Shown here one piece after another: positions 48,352 through 57,216 of a DNA stretch of 64,000 nucleotides. The position numbers and the translations under genes were made by a program. The number at the start of each line of letters is the position of its first letter. The stretch's first letter is position 1. The notes under the pieces were generated by a model. That model did not search any database, was not told the origin of the DNA, and saw nothing but the letters and a program-made list of their open reading frames with translations. This DNA is from Rhodanobacter glycinis (GTDB lineage Bacteria; Pseudomonadota; Gammaproteobacteria; Xanthomonadales; Rhodanobacteraceae). The DNA lies in NCBI RefSeq assembly GCF_900114325.1, contig NZ_FOSR01000010.1, forward strand, positions 45,720 to 109,719. The letters run 5' to 3'.

Positions 48352-49146
48352 TTAGGGCGACGGCGTGCCTGAAGCTGGCGTGCTGCTCGTCGGTGCCGGC
48401 GTCGCATTGGTGCTGGGCGCGGGCAAGATCAAGGCGGGGTCGGTCTGCTGCTTTTCCAGTTCGCGGATGCGCTGCTTCATGGCATCCAGCTGGCTGCTGG
48501 TGCTGTTCAAGTCGGCGCTGAGCGTGACCGCCTGCTGCTTCGCCTGTTGCTGGGCGGTCGCCACCTGTTGCGCCTGTTGCTGCTGGTAGCTGGCGTCCTG
48601 CTGCAGATTTTGCAGGTGTTCCTTGTTCAGCGCGATCAGGTGCTCGGCGTAGGCGTTCCCAGCGTGCAGGCGGGTGGTGTCGATATCCACCTGGGCCAGT
48701 TGGTGGGTCTGCTCGGCAAAGCTGCGGTAGATGCTTTCGGCCGTCTCGTAGGAATCGGTCTGGATTACGCGCCAGAACTGCTTGCCGTGGAACAGCGCCA
48801 CGTAATAGCTCAGCTTGCTGGTCTGGAACAGCAGGCTGGCGCCGTAGGTGGCGTTGTAGGTAGTGCGCAGTTCGGTCAGCTGGTTGCTGTCGATCAGGCG
48901 CTGCAAGTTCGCCACCGTGGCGCTGCTCGGCGCCTCGCTGTCGTCCGAGGCCGGCATCGGCGAGGACGGCGCGGCGGAAGCTTCGCTCGATGACGCGGCG
49001 GCAGGGCCCGGCGCGGGCGTGGGCGCCGAAGCCTTGCTGCTGAACGGGAAGGAGGCGCATGCCGACAGGGTCACGCACACCAGGGCCATCGCGATCATCG
49101 ATGCCATCTGGCGCCGTGGGCTCGCGCTGCGAGTCGTTCGATTCAT
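48352..49146 (-). CDS. DUF2968 family lipoprotein
   Basis: A 264-residue protein of the uncharacterised DUF2968 family. It has a lipoprotein signal peptide with lipobox LSAC, an Ala/Pro/Ser-rich linker, a globular core (ATVANLQRLIDSNQLTELRT, YYVALFHGKQFWRVIQTDSY), then a long coiled coil rich in Gln (about 165-235) and a Pro/Thr-rich tail. Probably an outer-membrane or periplasmic lipoprotein. The ATG at 49146 has AAGGGG nine bases upstream; an ATG at 49155 is possible. It follows the tad genes by 138 bp on the same strand, but membership in that unit is unproven. Confidence 0.82.
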   Translation of the reverse strand: MNRTTRSASPRRQMASMIAMALVCVTLSACASFPFSSKASAPTPAPGPAAASSSEASAAPSSPMPASDDSEAPSSATVANLQRLIDSNQLTELRTTYNATYGASLLFQTSKLSYYVALFHGKQFWRVIQTDSYETAESIYRSFAEQTHQLAQVDIDTTRLHAGNAYAEHLIALNKEHLQNLQQDASYQQQQAQQVATAQQQAKQQAVTLSADLNSTSSQLDAMKQRIRELEKQQTDPALILPAPSTNATPAPTSSTPASGTPSP

Positions 49147-49284
49147 CCCCTGCATCCCCTTGATTTGCCTGCGGTCCGAACTGCCCTGCGTCCAGCGGCG
49201 CCTCCCTGGCCACGACGCAACCCCCTGAAGTCTAAAGGCACCAGCCCCGGGGTCAAGGGGCGAAGTCGTGATGGGTGGGGCATA

Positions 49285-51093
49285 TCAGTAGACAAGTTGG
49301 GCGCCGGAGTTGCAGTTGACTGAAATGAGCCTGACGTCGGCGGAGTCGATACTAATACCCAAGGTTTGCAACAAAGGGTGGATAAGTAGCTCATCTACCG
49401 AGCGAAAGACAGGATCAAGGATTGGACGTAAGAGCGTACTCAAGCCGTTAAGTAGACCGCTCAACAAGGAGTCCAAGCCAGATAATGAGATGCCAAGAAG
49501 CTTGGGTTGTACGTGTAGGGTCTTGGATGTAAGCAATCCGTCGATAACGGTACCCAGGTCTATATTGTTAGCGGGGGTTGACCATTCTTGAGGTAGCGGT
49601 TGCGCTGGACTTTCGGTGAAAGGGTGGCTTGGTGCTGGAGGGGTGTATGTTTTCAGACTTAGATCGGATTTTGCCTGTAGTTCAGCAACGGGTATGACAA
49701 TGCCAAGAACGTTTGCGCTAACGTTGACAAGCGAGGCAAAGTCTCCATCTGCAACAATGGTGGCCCAATCGCTTTGGGTGTTTGTAAATGCACTACTTGC
49801 ATTAAGTTTTCCAAGAAAGGCATTGAGCAAGCCTGGGTCGGCCTCAATGGTTACGATATTGCCTATACCTCCGTTATCTATAGGCACGTGGCATTGAATG
49901 CTTTTGATTGAGGCGTCAGTCGGTGCTATTTCCAAATAAAGCGGTATGGACAAAAGCGATTGATTTTCAGGCATTGTTGGATTATTGAGCACTGACACGG
50001 ATAGACTTAAGCGGATTTCGGCAGTGTGAGCTGTTGTGCCTACACCGCCTATGCCAATCTGTGGAGGCTCGATGATGGACAGGGACAAATCGACAGTGGC
50101 CACGCCGGGTACATCGATGCTGGTTGCCGGCAATGCCACGGCGTTCTTGCTGTCGGCGGCGAGCACCACGGCATTGAGGATGTCGAGCGCGCTGACATCG
50201 GTGTTCAGTGCGACGTTGGGGTCATCTGTGTTGGCGTTGACGTTGAGGATGCTGCCGAGATCGATGCTGGTATTGCCAAGCTGTGCCTCGATGCTGGCGA
50301 CGCCAGCATTCACGATGCTCATGTCGATATTGGCTGCGTTGGAGCTTTGTTGAAGTGCCTGCACGTAAGCGGTGAGGAAATCACCTACGGTGATCGGTGC
50401 ATTGAGGACACCGCTGACGGTACCGACATCGATTGGCGAAGCCTTGACCAGCCCGAGCAATGAAATATTTGTATTGGCGATGCCATTGTGGCTGAGCAAT
50501 TGCAAACCTAAGGATGTTCCCAATGTGGTGTTCAGTAAAGTTGGGTCGATCTTGGCCAGACTCGATCCCACTGAAAACGAGGCAATCGGCTGGCTATTGA
50601 TGGCCACTGCCTCCGCCTTGATTGGAAATGTCGACTGCCAGGCCATACCCTTGCCGAAGAGAGGGTTTACACCGCGGCTGGCCACCACCTTGATGGCGGC
50701 GACGCTGCTCGCGGAGGCTGGTGCAAGGATGCTTGATCCGTTGGCAGGTTGCCGACCGCAGGTGATATCGATGCTGGTGTAGCCGTTTGCAGGCTTGCCA
50801 TCCTTGCCTGTTGCACCGTTGTCTGCTGCATTTCCCAGTGCAGCCTTGTATGCGTCCGAGTCCGTCGTGCAGGCAGGCCCCGAAAGCTGCTGCGCCCCCG
50901 ACAACGCCGCCAGATCCGCCACCTTCTGCGCGTCGCGGTGGGCCCAGTACAAATACCCCACTTCCACGATGCCGAGGATGCTGATCAGGCCCAGCAGCAT
51001 CAGCATCATGGCAATGGCCATGGAGCCGTGCTGGCGGCGAATGGATGTCGCTCCGGGCTGGATGGAACCCGGATGGGGCGTTGGGGCCTGCAT
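49285..51093 (-). CDS. tadG: TadG-like pilus assembly protein
   Basis: A 602-residue pseudopilin-related protein at the end of the tad operon. The N-terminus has the TadE/G pattern: basic RRQHGS, then a long hydrophobic helix (MAIAMMLMLLGLISILGIVE) and the conserved WAHRDAQKVADLAALSGAQQL. The rest is presumably extracellular or periplasmic, with many Asn, Ser, Val and Leu and few charges. Base composition changes sharply: most of the C-terminal half (about 49300-50000) is close to 48% G+C in the lines I counted, against about two thirds elsewhere. Starts 3 bp after the DUF3613 gene. Confidence 0.85.
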   Translation of the reverse strand: MQAPTPHPGSIQPGATSIRRQHGSMAIAMMLMLLGLISILGIVEVGYLYWAHRDAQKVADLAALSGAQQLSGPACTTDSDAYKAALGNAADNGATGKDGKPANGYTSIDITCGRQPANGSSILAPASASSVAAIKVVASRGVNPLFGKGMAWQSTFPIKAEAVAINSQPIASFSVGSSLAKIDPTLLNTTLGTSLGLQLLSHNGIANTNISLLGLVKASPIDVGTVSGVLNAPITVGDFLTAYVQALQQSSNAANIDMSIVNAGVASIEAQLGNTSIDLGSILNVNANTDDPNVALNTDVSALDILNAVVLAADSKNAVALPATSIDVPGVATVDLSLSIIEPPQIGIGGVGTTAHTAEIRLSLSVSVLNNPTMPENQSLLSIPLYLEIAPTDASIKSIQCHVPIDNGGIGNIVTIEADPGLLNAFLGKLNASSAFTNTQSDWATIVADGDFASLVNVSANVLGIVIPVAELQAKSDLSLKTYTPPAPSHPFTESPAQPLPQEWSTPANNIDLGTVIDGLLTSKTLHVQPKLLGISLSGLDSLLSGLLNGLSTLLRPILDPVFRSVDELLIHPLLQTLGISIDSADVRLISVNCNSGAQLVY

Positions 51094-51096
51094 GGC

Positions 51097-51573
51097 TTAT
51101 CTCCCGCTGCTGTTGCTGTCCTTGCCGACCTTGCTCTCGAAGAATTCGGGAATGGGGTGGTTGAAGCTCTGGATATAGCGCTTGTAGCTGGCGCTGGCTT
51201 CATCGCCGAGCATGGGCAGGCGCGGGCCGGCGTGGCTGCCGCTGACTTGCATGTGCAGCAGTTCACGGGTGGTGGAGCCGATGCCGGCGCTGTCGATGCC
51301 TCTTTCATAGGCAGGCGGCGGTGGGGGCGTCATGTCGTCCCGAGACATGGCCATGGGAGCTTGCGCAGGGGGCGGCAATGCCTGTGGCGCCGGGGCCGCG
51401 ACGGGGGCCGTTGCCGGGGGCGCCGATGGTGCGGGCGCTGCCACGCTGGCTTGGGTGCGGCCATCCATCATCTGACCGGTGATCGGTTGTTGCTGGGCGA
51501 AGGCGGGGCTGGCCAGCGCGAGGCACAGCGCGGCGAGGGCGACAGGGCGCGCGGCGGGAAGGGGCGTGTTCAT
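51097..51573 (-). CDS. DUF3613 family protein of the tad locus
   Basis: A 158-residue protein with a signal peptide (cleavage after AFA, about residue 26), a low-complexity Ala/Pro stretch (about 44-90) and a conserved C-terminal part: GSTTRELLHMQVSGS, YKRYIQSFNHPIPEFFESKV. This resembles DUF3613 proteins known from tad loci of beta- and gammaproteobacteria; the function is unknown. Its start overlaps the tadD stop (ATGA) and tadG begins 3 bp after it. Confidence 0.75.
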   Translation of the reverse strand: MNTPLPAARPVALAALCLALASPAFAQQQPITGQMMDGRTQASVAAPAPSAPPATAPVAAPAPQALPPPAQAPMAMSRDDMTPPPPPAYERGIDSAGIGSTTRELLHMQVSGSHAGPRLPMLGDEASASYKRYIQSFNHPIPEFFESKVGKDSNSSGR

Positions 51574-52670
51574 GGGTTGGCCTCATGGGTCGAGGTGGTG
51601 TTGCCGAAGCGGTCGAGCACGCCGCCGGGAATGCCGGAAAATTCGGGCGGCACGGGCACCTGATGCGGCATGCCGGGCGACACGGGTTTGGTCGTCGTTG
51701 CAACGGCAGTGGTCGACGCGCTCGTGGTGGTTGTTTTCGCTGCCGGAGCGGGTGCCTTGCGCATTTGCACGGCCATGTGGAGCACTGCGTCGCGCGTGGC
51801 TTGCGGCAACTTGGCCTGCTGCATGATGGCGTCGGCCTGCTGGGCATTGCCGTTCAGCAGTGACCACAGCGCGAGGTTGGACACGGCCTTGGCGTCACTG
51901 GGCGAAAGTTGGGCTGCCTTGGCCAGCGGTTCGCGCGCCGCGGCGATCTGATGGGCGCGCATGCGGGCGAAGCCCAGGTCGCTGAGGTAGGCGGCGTTGA
52001 TCGGCTCGATGTCGACGGCTTTCTGCAGATCCTGCACGGCCTCTTCGTTCTGCCCGCTGCTGGCGGCGATCAGTCCTAGTCCGTGCCATGCGGCGGCGCT
52101 TTGGTCGCCGCGCAGCAGGCCGCGATAAATCGGCACGGCGGCGCTGCCCTGGCCGGTTTCGCGCAAGGCATCGGCCTGCAGGCGGCGTAGCTCCGGCGGG
52201 TTGCCGTATTGCAGCCGGTAGGCGTCGATGTGCGCCAGTGAAGCGTAGTACGCGCCCTGTTGCTGCATCTTGCGGATCAGCTGCAGGTAGACCTGCTGGT
52301 TGTCGTGCGGCGAGGTGCCCGGTTCCACCAGGCTGGGCGCGGGCGCATGGTTGGGGTAGCCGCTGTGGACGCCGCAGCCGGTGAGCTGCAGGGCGGCTGC
52401 AAACAGCGGGAGACTCCAGGATAAAACAGTGGCTGCACGCGCCGGCGGCTTTTGCCTTGGCTTCCTCTCCCCACCGGGGAGAGGATTGAGGTGAGGGGTG
52501 GGTGCTCGCGAAGGCGTTACCAGCAGCGATAACTGCCTTGTTGATGGCTTTTCGCGAGGTTGGCCCCTCACCCCAGCCCTCTCCCCGGAGGGGAGAGGGA
52601 GAAAGTAGGGTTGGCTTTTCCTCTCGAAAGGGAGAGTGGGAAAGGACGTGTGCGGCAGGCGTGTACGCAT
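51570..52670 (-). CDS. tadD: TadD-like TPR lipoprotein with repeat-derived N-terminal extension
   Basis: TPR lipoprotein expected to help assemble or localise the Tad secretin. The functional part has a signal peptide ending in the lipobox LTGC (Cys99 in the 366-residue frame), TPR repeats (about 135-285; WHGLGLIAASSGQNEEAVQDLQ... type) and a Thr/Ala-rich tail. The frame opens with ATG at 52670, two bases after the tadC stop, but its first 70 or so residues are the in-frame translation of a CCTCTCCCC-type repeat (52461-52604). No ATG, GTG or TTG lies between the repeat and the signal peptide. Either an unusual start is used, or the long form is made and poorly exported. Confidence 0.8.
   Translation of the reverse strand: MRTRLPHTSFPTLPFERKSQPYFLPLPSGERAGVRGQPREKPSTRQLSLLVTPSRAPTPHLNPLPGGERKPRQKPPARAATVLSWSLPLFAAALQLTGCGVHSGYPNHAPAPSLVEPGTSPHDNQQVYLQLIRKMQQQGAYYASLAHIDAYRLQYGNPPELRRLQADALRETGQGSAAVPIYRGLLRGDQSAAAWHGLGLIAASSGQNEEAVQDLQKAVDIEPINAAYLSDLGFARMRAHQIAAAREPLAKAAQLSPSDAKAVSNLALWSLLNGNAQQADAIMQQAKLPQATRDAVLHMAVQMRKAPAPAAKTTTTSASTTAVATTTKPVSPGMPHQVPVPPEFSGIPGGVLDRFGNTTSTHEANP
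52461..52604. repeat. CCTCTCCCC-type palindromic element inside the tadD 5' end
   Basis: Ends are CTTCCTCTCCCCACCGGGGA and CCTCTCCCCGGAGGGGAGAG + GGAGAAA, like the 148-bp units at 48027-48321, and GGTGAGGGG / CCCCTCACC pair inside. The middle is different (GCGTTACCAGCAGCGATAAC...). It lies between the tadC stop and the tadD signal peptide and is open in the tadD frame. Confidence 0.85.
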
Positions 52671-52671
52671 C

Positions 52672-53622
52672 TCAGTGCCCCCCGAGTTTCGACATGGTGC
52701 CGATCAGCGAGACCACCGCCGGGCCGGCGAGTACCAGCATCAGCGCGGGCAGCAGGGTGAGCATCATCACCACGGTCATCTTCACCGACAGCTTGCCGGT
52801 CTTTTCCTTCATCACCATCTTGCGTTGCTCGCGCAGGCGCTCGGCGAACTGGCGTAGCGGTTCCTGCACGGCGCCGCCGTGCTCGTGCACCTGCACGATG
52901 ATCTGCACCAGGCTTTTCAGGTCGTCGTTGTCGAAGGATTCGGCCAGCCGGCGCAGTGATTGCGCGCGTGGGCGGCCATGCATATAAGCGGTGTTGGCGT
53001 CGCGCAACTCGCGGCCCAGCACCGGCAGCACGGTGGGAAAGCGTTCGGCAATGGTCTGCAGACTCTGGTCCATGCTGAAACCCACACCTTGCAGCAGGCG
53101 CAGCAGGTCGATCAGCAGTGGCAGTTCGTCGATGGCTTGCCGGCGCAGGCGCTCGGCCCAGGAATGCAGCACGAACTTGGGCAGCAACACGCCGAAGGCC
53201 AGCGCGGCCAGCAGTTCGAACAGACCCTTGACGCCGGTGGGACGCAGCCATAGCGCCACGATCACCGGCAACAGCAAGGCCAGCACGATGCGCAGGCCGA
53301 TATAGGTTGCGCGCCCTGCAGAGGTGTTGCGATTGGCCTGGTCAAGGAGCAGGCGATCTTCCGGCGCGAGCAAGGCCTTGCCCAGGCCGCCGCCCTCGAA
53401 GCGATGGCCGAGGCTTTGCAGGGCGTCGAGCGTACGACGCCACAGGCTGCGCGAATCGCGTTCGTCGCTGCCACTGGCCAGTGGCTGATGTTGCAGCGCG
53501 CGCTCGATCACGCGCGCTTGCTGGTGCTCGCTGCGGTAGCGCATCAAGGCGGCGAACGCGAACAGCAGCACGCCAAGCACGAACACGATGACGGCGAAGG
53601 TGAGCAGCATGGCGGCGCTCAT
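52672..53622 (-). CDS. tadC: Type II secretion F family inner-membrane protein TadC
   Basis: Polytopic platform protein of the Tad pilus machine. The 316 residues include an N-terminal helix, a cytoplasmic region and the T2SSF domain (about 150-290: ELPLLIDLLRLLQGVGFSMD, then LVQIIVQVHEHGGAVQEPL), ending in two transmembrane helices (LTLLPALMLVLAGPAVVSLI). The ATG at 53622 overlaps the tadB stop (ATGA). Complete. Confidence 0.92.
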   Translation of the reverse strand: MSAAMLLTFAVIVFVLGVLLFAFAALMRYRSEHQQARVIERALQHQPLASGSDERDSRSLWRRTLDALQSLGHRFEGGGLGKALLAPEDRLLLDQANRNTSAGRATYIGLRIVLALLLPVIVALWLRPTGVKGLFELLAALAFGVLLPKFVLHSWAERLRRQAIDELPLLIDLLRLLQGVGFSMDQSLQTIAERFPTVLPVLGRELRDANTAYMHGRPRAQSLRRLAESFDNDDLKSLVQIIVQVHEHGGAVQEPLRQFAERLREQRKMVMKEKTGKLSVKMTVVMMLTLLPALMLVLAGPAVVSLIGTMSKLGGH

Positions 53623-54539
53623 AGCGACTTGGCCAGGCGATACAGCAGGAAGCCACCGAGCAGTTCCAGTGCCAGCGCGATCAGCAGGATCTTGTGCCCC
53701 AGTGCCTGGTGGAACATCGGGGTAAAGAACGCGGGATTCACCAGCGTCATGAAGGTGGCCACGATCACCGGCAGCAGGCCCAGTACCCACGCCGACATGC
53801 GTATTTCCGAGGTGATCGCGCGCAGTTCCTGCTGGGCGTGGTCGAGGTCGCGCATGAAGTCGCTCATGCGCTGCAGGATCTGGTCGGCGCGGCCGCCCAT
53901 GCGCATGCCGGTGCCCAGCACCACGTGCAGCAATTCCAGCGATTGCAGGCGGTACGGGCGCGAGGCGATTTGCAGGGCGCGGTCCAGATCGTTGCCGGTG
54001 CGCACCAACTGCATGGTGCGGTCGAGAATCGCCCGCAGCGGCATTTGCACGGTGGCGGCGGTGACCTGGAACGCCATCGGCAGGCTGTTGCCGATGCTGG
54101 ACAGGCGCACCATGCCGTCGAGGAAATCGGGCAACTGGCGCAGGATCTGCTTTTGTTGCTTCTCGATGCGCGCGCGCAGCCACAGCCAGACGATGGCTGC
54201 GTACAAGCCCAACAGCAGCGGCAGCGCCCAGGCACTGCCAATTCGCCACCAACCCAGCAGGGAAAGCACCACGCCCGTCACGACCACCAGCAATGGCACG
54301 CGTACGCCCGCAGGCAGGCCGGCGCGCAGGCACACGCCGTCGGTCGGCAGCATGTCGTGCACGCGCGCAGGACCTGCAGCGGGCATGGGTGAAGCGGCTT
54401 GCGGCATGCCGACCAGGCTTTGCTCGACATGCGCCAGGCTCTTGCGCTGCTGTTCGCGCGCCGCGCTGCCCCACCACAGTTCGATGGCAGCGGCCAGCGC
54501 CAGCAGCACCAGGCTCAGCAGGGCCAGCGCCTGGATCAT
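53619..54539 (-). CDS. tadB: Type II secretion F family inner-membrane protein TadB
   Basis: Partner of TadC in the inner-membrane platform. The 306-residue protein has an N-terminal anchor (ALALLSLVLLALAAAIELWW), two central membrane helices and a T2SSF domain (QLPDFLDGMVRLSSIGNSLP, DLDHAQQELRAITSEIRMSA), ending with membrane helices. It overlaps cpaF and tadC by four bases each. Confidence 0.92.
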   Translation of the reverse strand: MIQALALLSLVLLALAAAIELWWGSAAREQQRKSLAHVEQSLVGMPQAASPMPAAGPARVHDMLPTDGVCLRAGLPAGVRVPLLVVVTGVVLSLLGWWRIGSAWALPLLLGLYAAIVWLWLRARIEKQQKQILRQLPDFLDGMVRLSSIGNSLPMAFQVTAATVQMPLRAILDRTMQLVRTGNDLDRALQIASRPYRLQSLELLHVVLGTGMRMGGRADQILQRMSDFMRDLDHAQQELRAITSEIRMSAWVLGLLPVIVATFMTLVNPAFFTPMFHQALGHKILLIALALELLGGFLLYRLAKSL

Positions 54540-55891
54540 GGCAACGCCCCGCCGGCGTCGCGCAGGAACTGGCGGAACGCTTCCAGCTTGTGCGTGTGCG
54601 GGTGGAAGCCCAGGCCGGGCCAGCGATCGTGTTCCTTGCCGTCCATGTCCACGAAGGTCTCGTGGCGGTACATTTCCTGCGTGGTGACGATGTTGTCACC
54701 CACGCCGGTGACTTCGGTAATCGACGAGATCACGCGCCGGCCATTACTTAGGCGCGCGATCTGGATGATGAAATCGATGGCGCTGGCAATCTGCCGGCGC
54801 AGGCTGGTTTCGCTGCCCTGGAAGCCGGCGAAACCGGACAGCATCTCCAGCCGGTACAGCGCGTCGCGTGGCGAGTTGGCATGGATGGTGGACATCGAGC
54901 CATCGTGGCCGGTGTTCATCGCCTGCAGCATTTCCAGCACCTCGGCACCGCGCACCTCGCCGACGATGATGCGGTCCGGGCGCATGCGCAGGCTGTTGCG
55001 CACCAGCTCGCGGATGTTCACCGCGCCGCTGCCGTCGAAGCCGCCCAGGCGGCTTTCCAGGCGCACCACGTGCGGATGGTTGAGCGACAGCTCGGCGGTG
55101 TCCTCGATGGTGATGACGCGTTCGTTGGCCGGGATGAAGGCGGCCAGCGCATTCAGCAGCGAGGTCTTGCCCGAACTGGTGCCGCCCGAAATCATGATGT
55201 TGCAGCGGCCCAGCACGGAAGCCTGCAGCAGGGCATGCACAGCCTTGTCGAAGGTGCCGCGTTCGAGCAGTTCGTCGGGGGTGAACGGGTCCTTGCGGAA
55301 CTTGCGGATGGAGACGCTGGGCCCGGTGACCGACAGCGGCTCGATGATCGCGTTGAGGCGGCCGCCGTTGGGCAGGCGCGCGTCGACCATCGGGTTGGAT
55401 TCATCCAGTCGCCGGCCCAGCGGCGCCAGGATGCGGCGCACGATGCGCAGCAGGTGGCGGTTGTCGCTGAAGCGCACGCCCGGCTCGCGTTGCAGCACGC
55501 CGCCGCGCGAGACGTAGACGTCCTCGCAGCCGTTGATCAGGATGTCCTCGACCGCGGCATCGGTGAGCAAATCGTCCAGCGGACCGAAGCCGGTCAGTTC
55601 CTTCACCAACGCGCCGGAAACCTTGCGCATCTCCGCTTCGTTGACCGGGATGCGCCACTCCTGCACGAAGTTGGCGGTTTCCGCGTCGATGTACTTGACC
55701 ACGGTGTCCTGTGCCCACGAGGCGATGTCGAGGCGCTGGTCCTCGATGCGATTGAGCAGGAATTCGTGGGCCGCCGACAGCACATCCTGGAATTGCCGGG
55801 TCTGCTCGAACGGTGTGTTCGGGGCATCGTCGCGGGGTGTGGCTTCGACTTGTCGCAAGGCGGCGGAAAGGCGAGCGCCAGGCGGGTTCAT
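54536..55891 (-). CDS. cpaF: Tad pilus ATPase CpaF/TadA
   Basis: Hexameric secretion ATPase that powers Flp pilus assembly (VirB11/GspE family). The 451-residue protein has the Walker A GGTSSGKT at 236-243, the Asp box ITIEDTAELSL, Walker B region RPDRIIVGEVRGAE and the His box STIHANSPRDAL. The ATG at 55891 overlaps the tadZ stop and has GGAAG five bases upstream; an ATG at 55903 is an alternative. Complete and presumably active. Confidence 0.95.
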   Translation of the reverse strand: MNPPGARLSAALRQVEATPRDDAPNTPFEQTRQFQDVLSAAHEFLLNRIEDQRLDIASWAQDTVVKYIDAETANFVQEWRIPVNEAEMRKVSGALVKELTGFGPLDDLLTDAAVEDILINGCEDVYVSRGGVLQREPGVRFSDNRHLLRIVRRILAPLGRRLDESNPMVDARLPNGGRLNAIIEPLSVTGPSVSIRKFRKDPFTPDELLERGTFDKAVHALLQASVLGRCNIMISGGTSSGKTSLLNALAAFIPANERVITIEDTAELSLNHPHVVRLESRLGGFDGSGAVNIRELVRNSLRMRPDRIIVGEVRGAEVLEMLQAMNTGHDGSMSTIHANSPRDALYRLEMLSGFAGFQGSETSLRRQIASAIDFIIQIARLSNGRRVISSITEVTGVGDNIVTTQEMYRHETFVDMDGKEHDRWPGLGFHPHTHKLEAFRQFLRDAGGALP

Positions 55892-57207
55892 GGTGTCTTC
55901 CATCGGGGGCCTCCCCCACGCGTGAACAGTTTCTTCCAGCGGGGTGCAGCGGCGGCTTGCGATGCGCCGGTGTGCAACTTCGCCAGCAGCGGTGCAAGTG
56001 CCCGCACATAGATGTCGCGCGGGGCGACCTGGTGCAGCAGCAGCCCCTGGTTGGCGCTGGCGCGCAAGGCGCGCGAACGGTCGGGCAAGGTGGCCAGCAG
56101 CGGCAGGTTGAAACGTTTGGCGATCTGCTCGGCGCCGATGCCGCAATCGGCATCGTGGCGGTTGATCACCAGCGACAGCCGATGGTCGCGCACGCCGATC
56201 CGCTCCAGTTCGCGCAGGCAGGCATCCAGCGAAACCACCGAGGCAATGCCCTGGTCGGCGACCAGCCAGATTTCGTCGGCCGCGCGGAGCAGGGCGGCGG
56301 GCACCAGCCGGGTCGGCAGGCCGCCCAGATCGCACAGCAGCATTTCCACGTGTTCGAGCAAGCGCTCCACCAGGATCGCTGCCTCGGGGGCATCGGGTGG
56401 CGGCAAGGGCATTTCGCTGCCTTGCGCCAGCACGGCCAGGTGACTGGCATGGTGCGGCAGGGCGGTGCGGATCAGGGTGGCGTCGATGCGGCTGGCGCTG
56501 CGCAAGGCATCGGCATAGTGGAAATCGCTGCCGATGCCGAGGTAAAGCTCGGCGTCGCCGGCCGGTTGCCCCAGGTCCAGCAGCAAGGTCTTGGGCGTTG
56601 CGGTGTCAGTGGCCGGGCCTTGCTTGTCGCTGTCGAGTCGGCGTGGGCTTTTCTCGGGGGGCTGTGGCGTGGCCAGCACGCCCAGGTGGGCAGCCAGCGT
56701 GCTGGCGCCGACACCGGGGCGAACGCCCAGCAGCAACACCAGTTGGCCGCGCTTGCGCGGCGCTGGTGCGGCTGGTGCGGCCGGCGTGGCGGGCAGATGC
56801 AGCGCATGCTCCAGCAACGTGCGGATTTCGTGGTCGCTGGCGTCCATGTCGAAGAAATCCAGCACCCCGGCGCGTAACGCGGCCAGTACGCCGGCGGCCT
56901 GGTCGGAGGCGGTGGAGCCCACGCCAAACAGCGGCAGGCCGGGCGCCAGCGCGGTCAGTTGCCGTGCCAGCGCGGTAGAGGCGTTGGCGCTGTCAGTGCT
57001 GTAGTCCAGCAGGATCAGGTGCTGGGTGCCGCGCCGGCTTTCCCAGCGCTCGGGCGAAAACGTGCGGCTGTCTTCCCACTGCACATGGGCCAGATCGCGC
57101 AAACGGGCCGTCAGGCGTTGCGCGCGCTTTTCGTCCGGTGAATAAAACAGCACGTCCACGCCGGGCTCCAGCTTGCTGATGGGAAGGATGGCGGCTAATG
57201 CATTCAT
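55888..57207 (-). CDS. tadZ: Tad locus ParA-like localisation protein TadZ/CpaE
   Basis: A 439-residue protein with an N-terminal receiver-like domain (about 15-135) and a C-terminal ParA/MinD-like ATPase domain that positions the Tad machine at the pole. The Walker A equivalent reads GVRPGVGAST at 161-170: the signature first lysine and the lysine before Ser-Thr are both absent, the atypical form usual in TadZ. It is followed by VLLCDLGGLPTRL-type Walker B. Lies 9 bp after the secretin gene. Confidence 0.9.
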   Translation of the reverse strand: MNALAAILPISKLEPGVDVLFYSPDEKRAQRLTARLRDLAHVQWEDSRTFSPERWESRRGTQHLILLDYSTDSANASTALARQLTALAPGLPLFGVGSTASDQAAGVLAALRAGVLDFFDMDASDHEIRTLLEHALHLPATPAAPAAPAPRKRGQLVLLLGVRPGVGASTLAAHLGVLATPQPPEKSPRRLDSDKQGPATDTATPKTLLLDLGQPAGDAELYLGIGSDFHYADALRSASRIDATLIRTALPHHASHLAVLAQGSEMPLPPPDAPEAAILVERLLEHVEMLLCDLGGLPTRLVPAALLRAADEIWLVADQGIASVVSLDACLRELERIGVRDHRLSLVINRHDADCGIGAEQIAKRFNLPLLATLPDRSRALRASANQGLLLHQVAPRDIYVRALAPLLAKLHTGASQAAAAPRWKKLFTRGGGPRWKTP

Positions 57208-57216
57208 GTCGGTGGC

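Noticed and set aside
55888..57207. Missing Walker A lysine in TadZ as a sign of a broken ATPase gene
   Set aside because: TadZ/CpaE proteins commonly have this atypical P-loop; the frame is intact and embedded in a complete operon.
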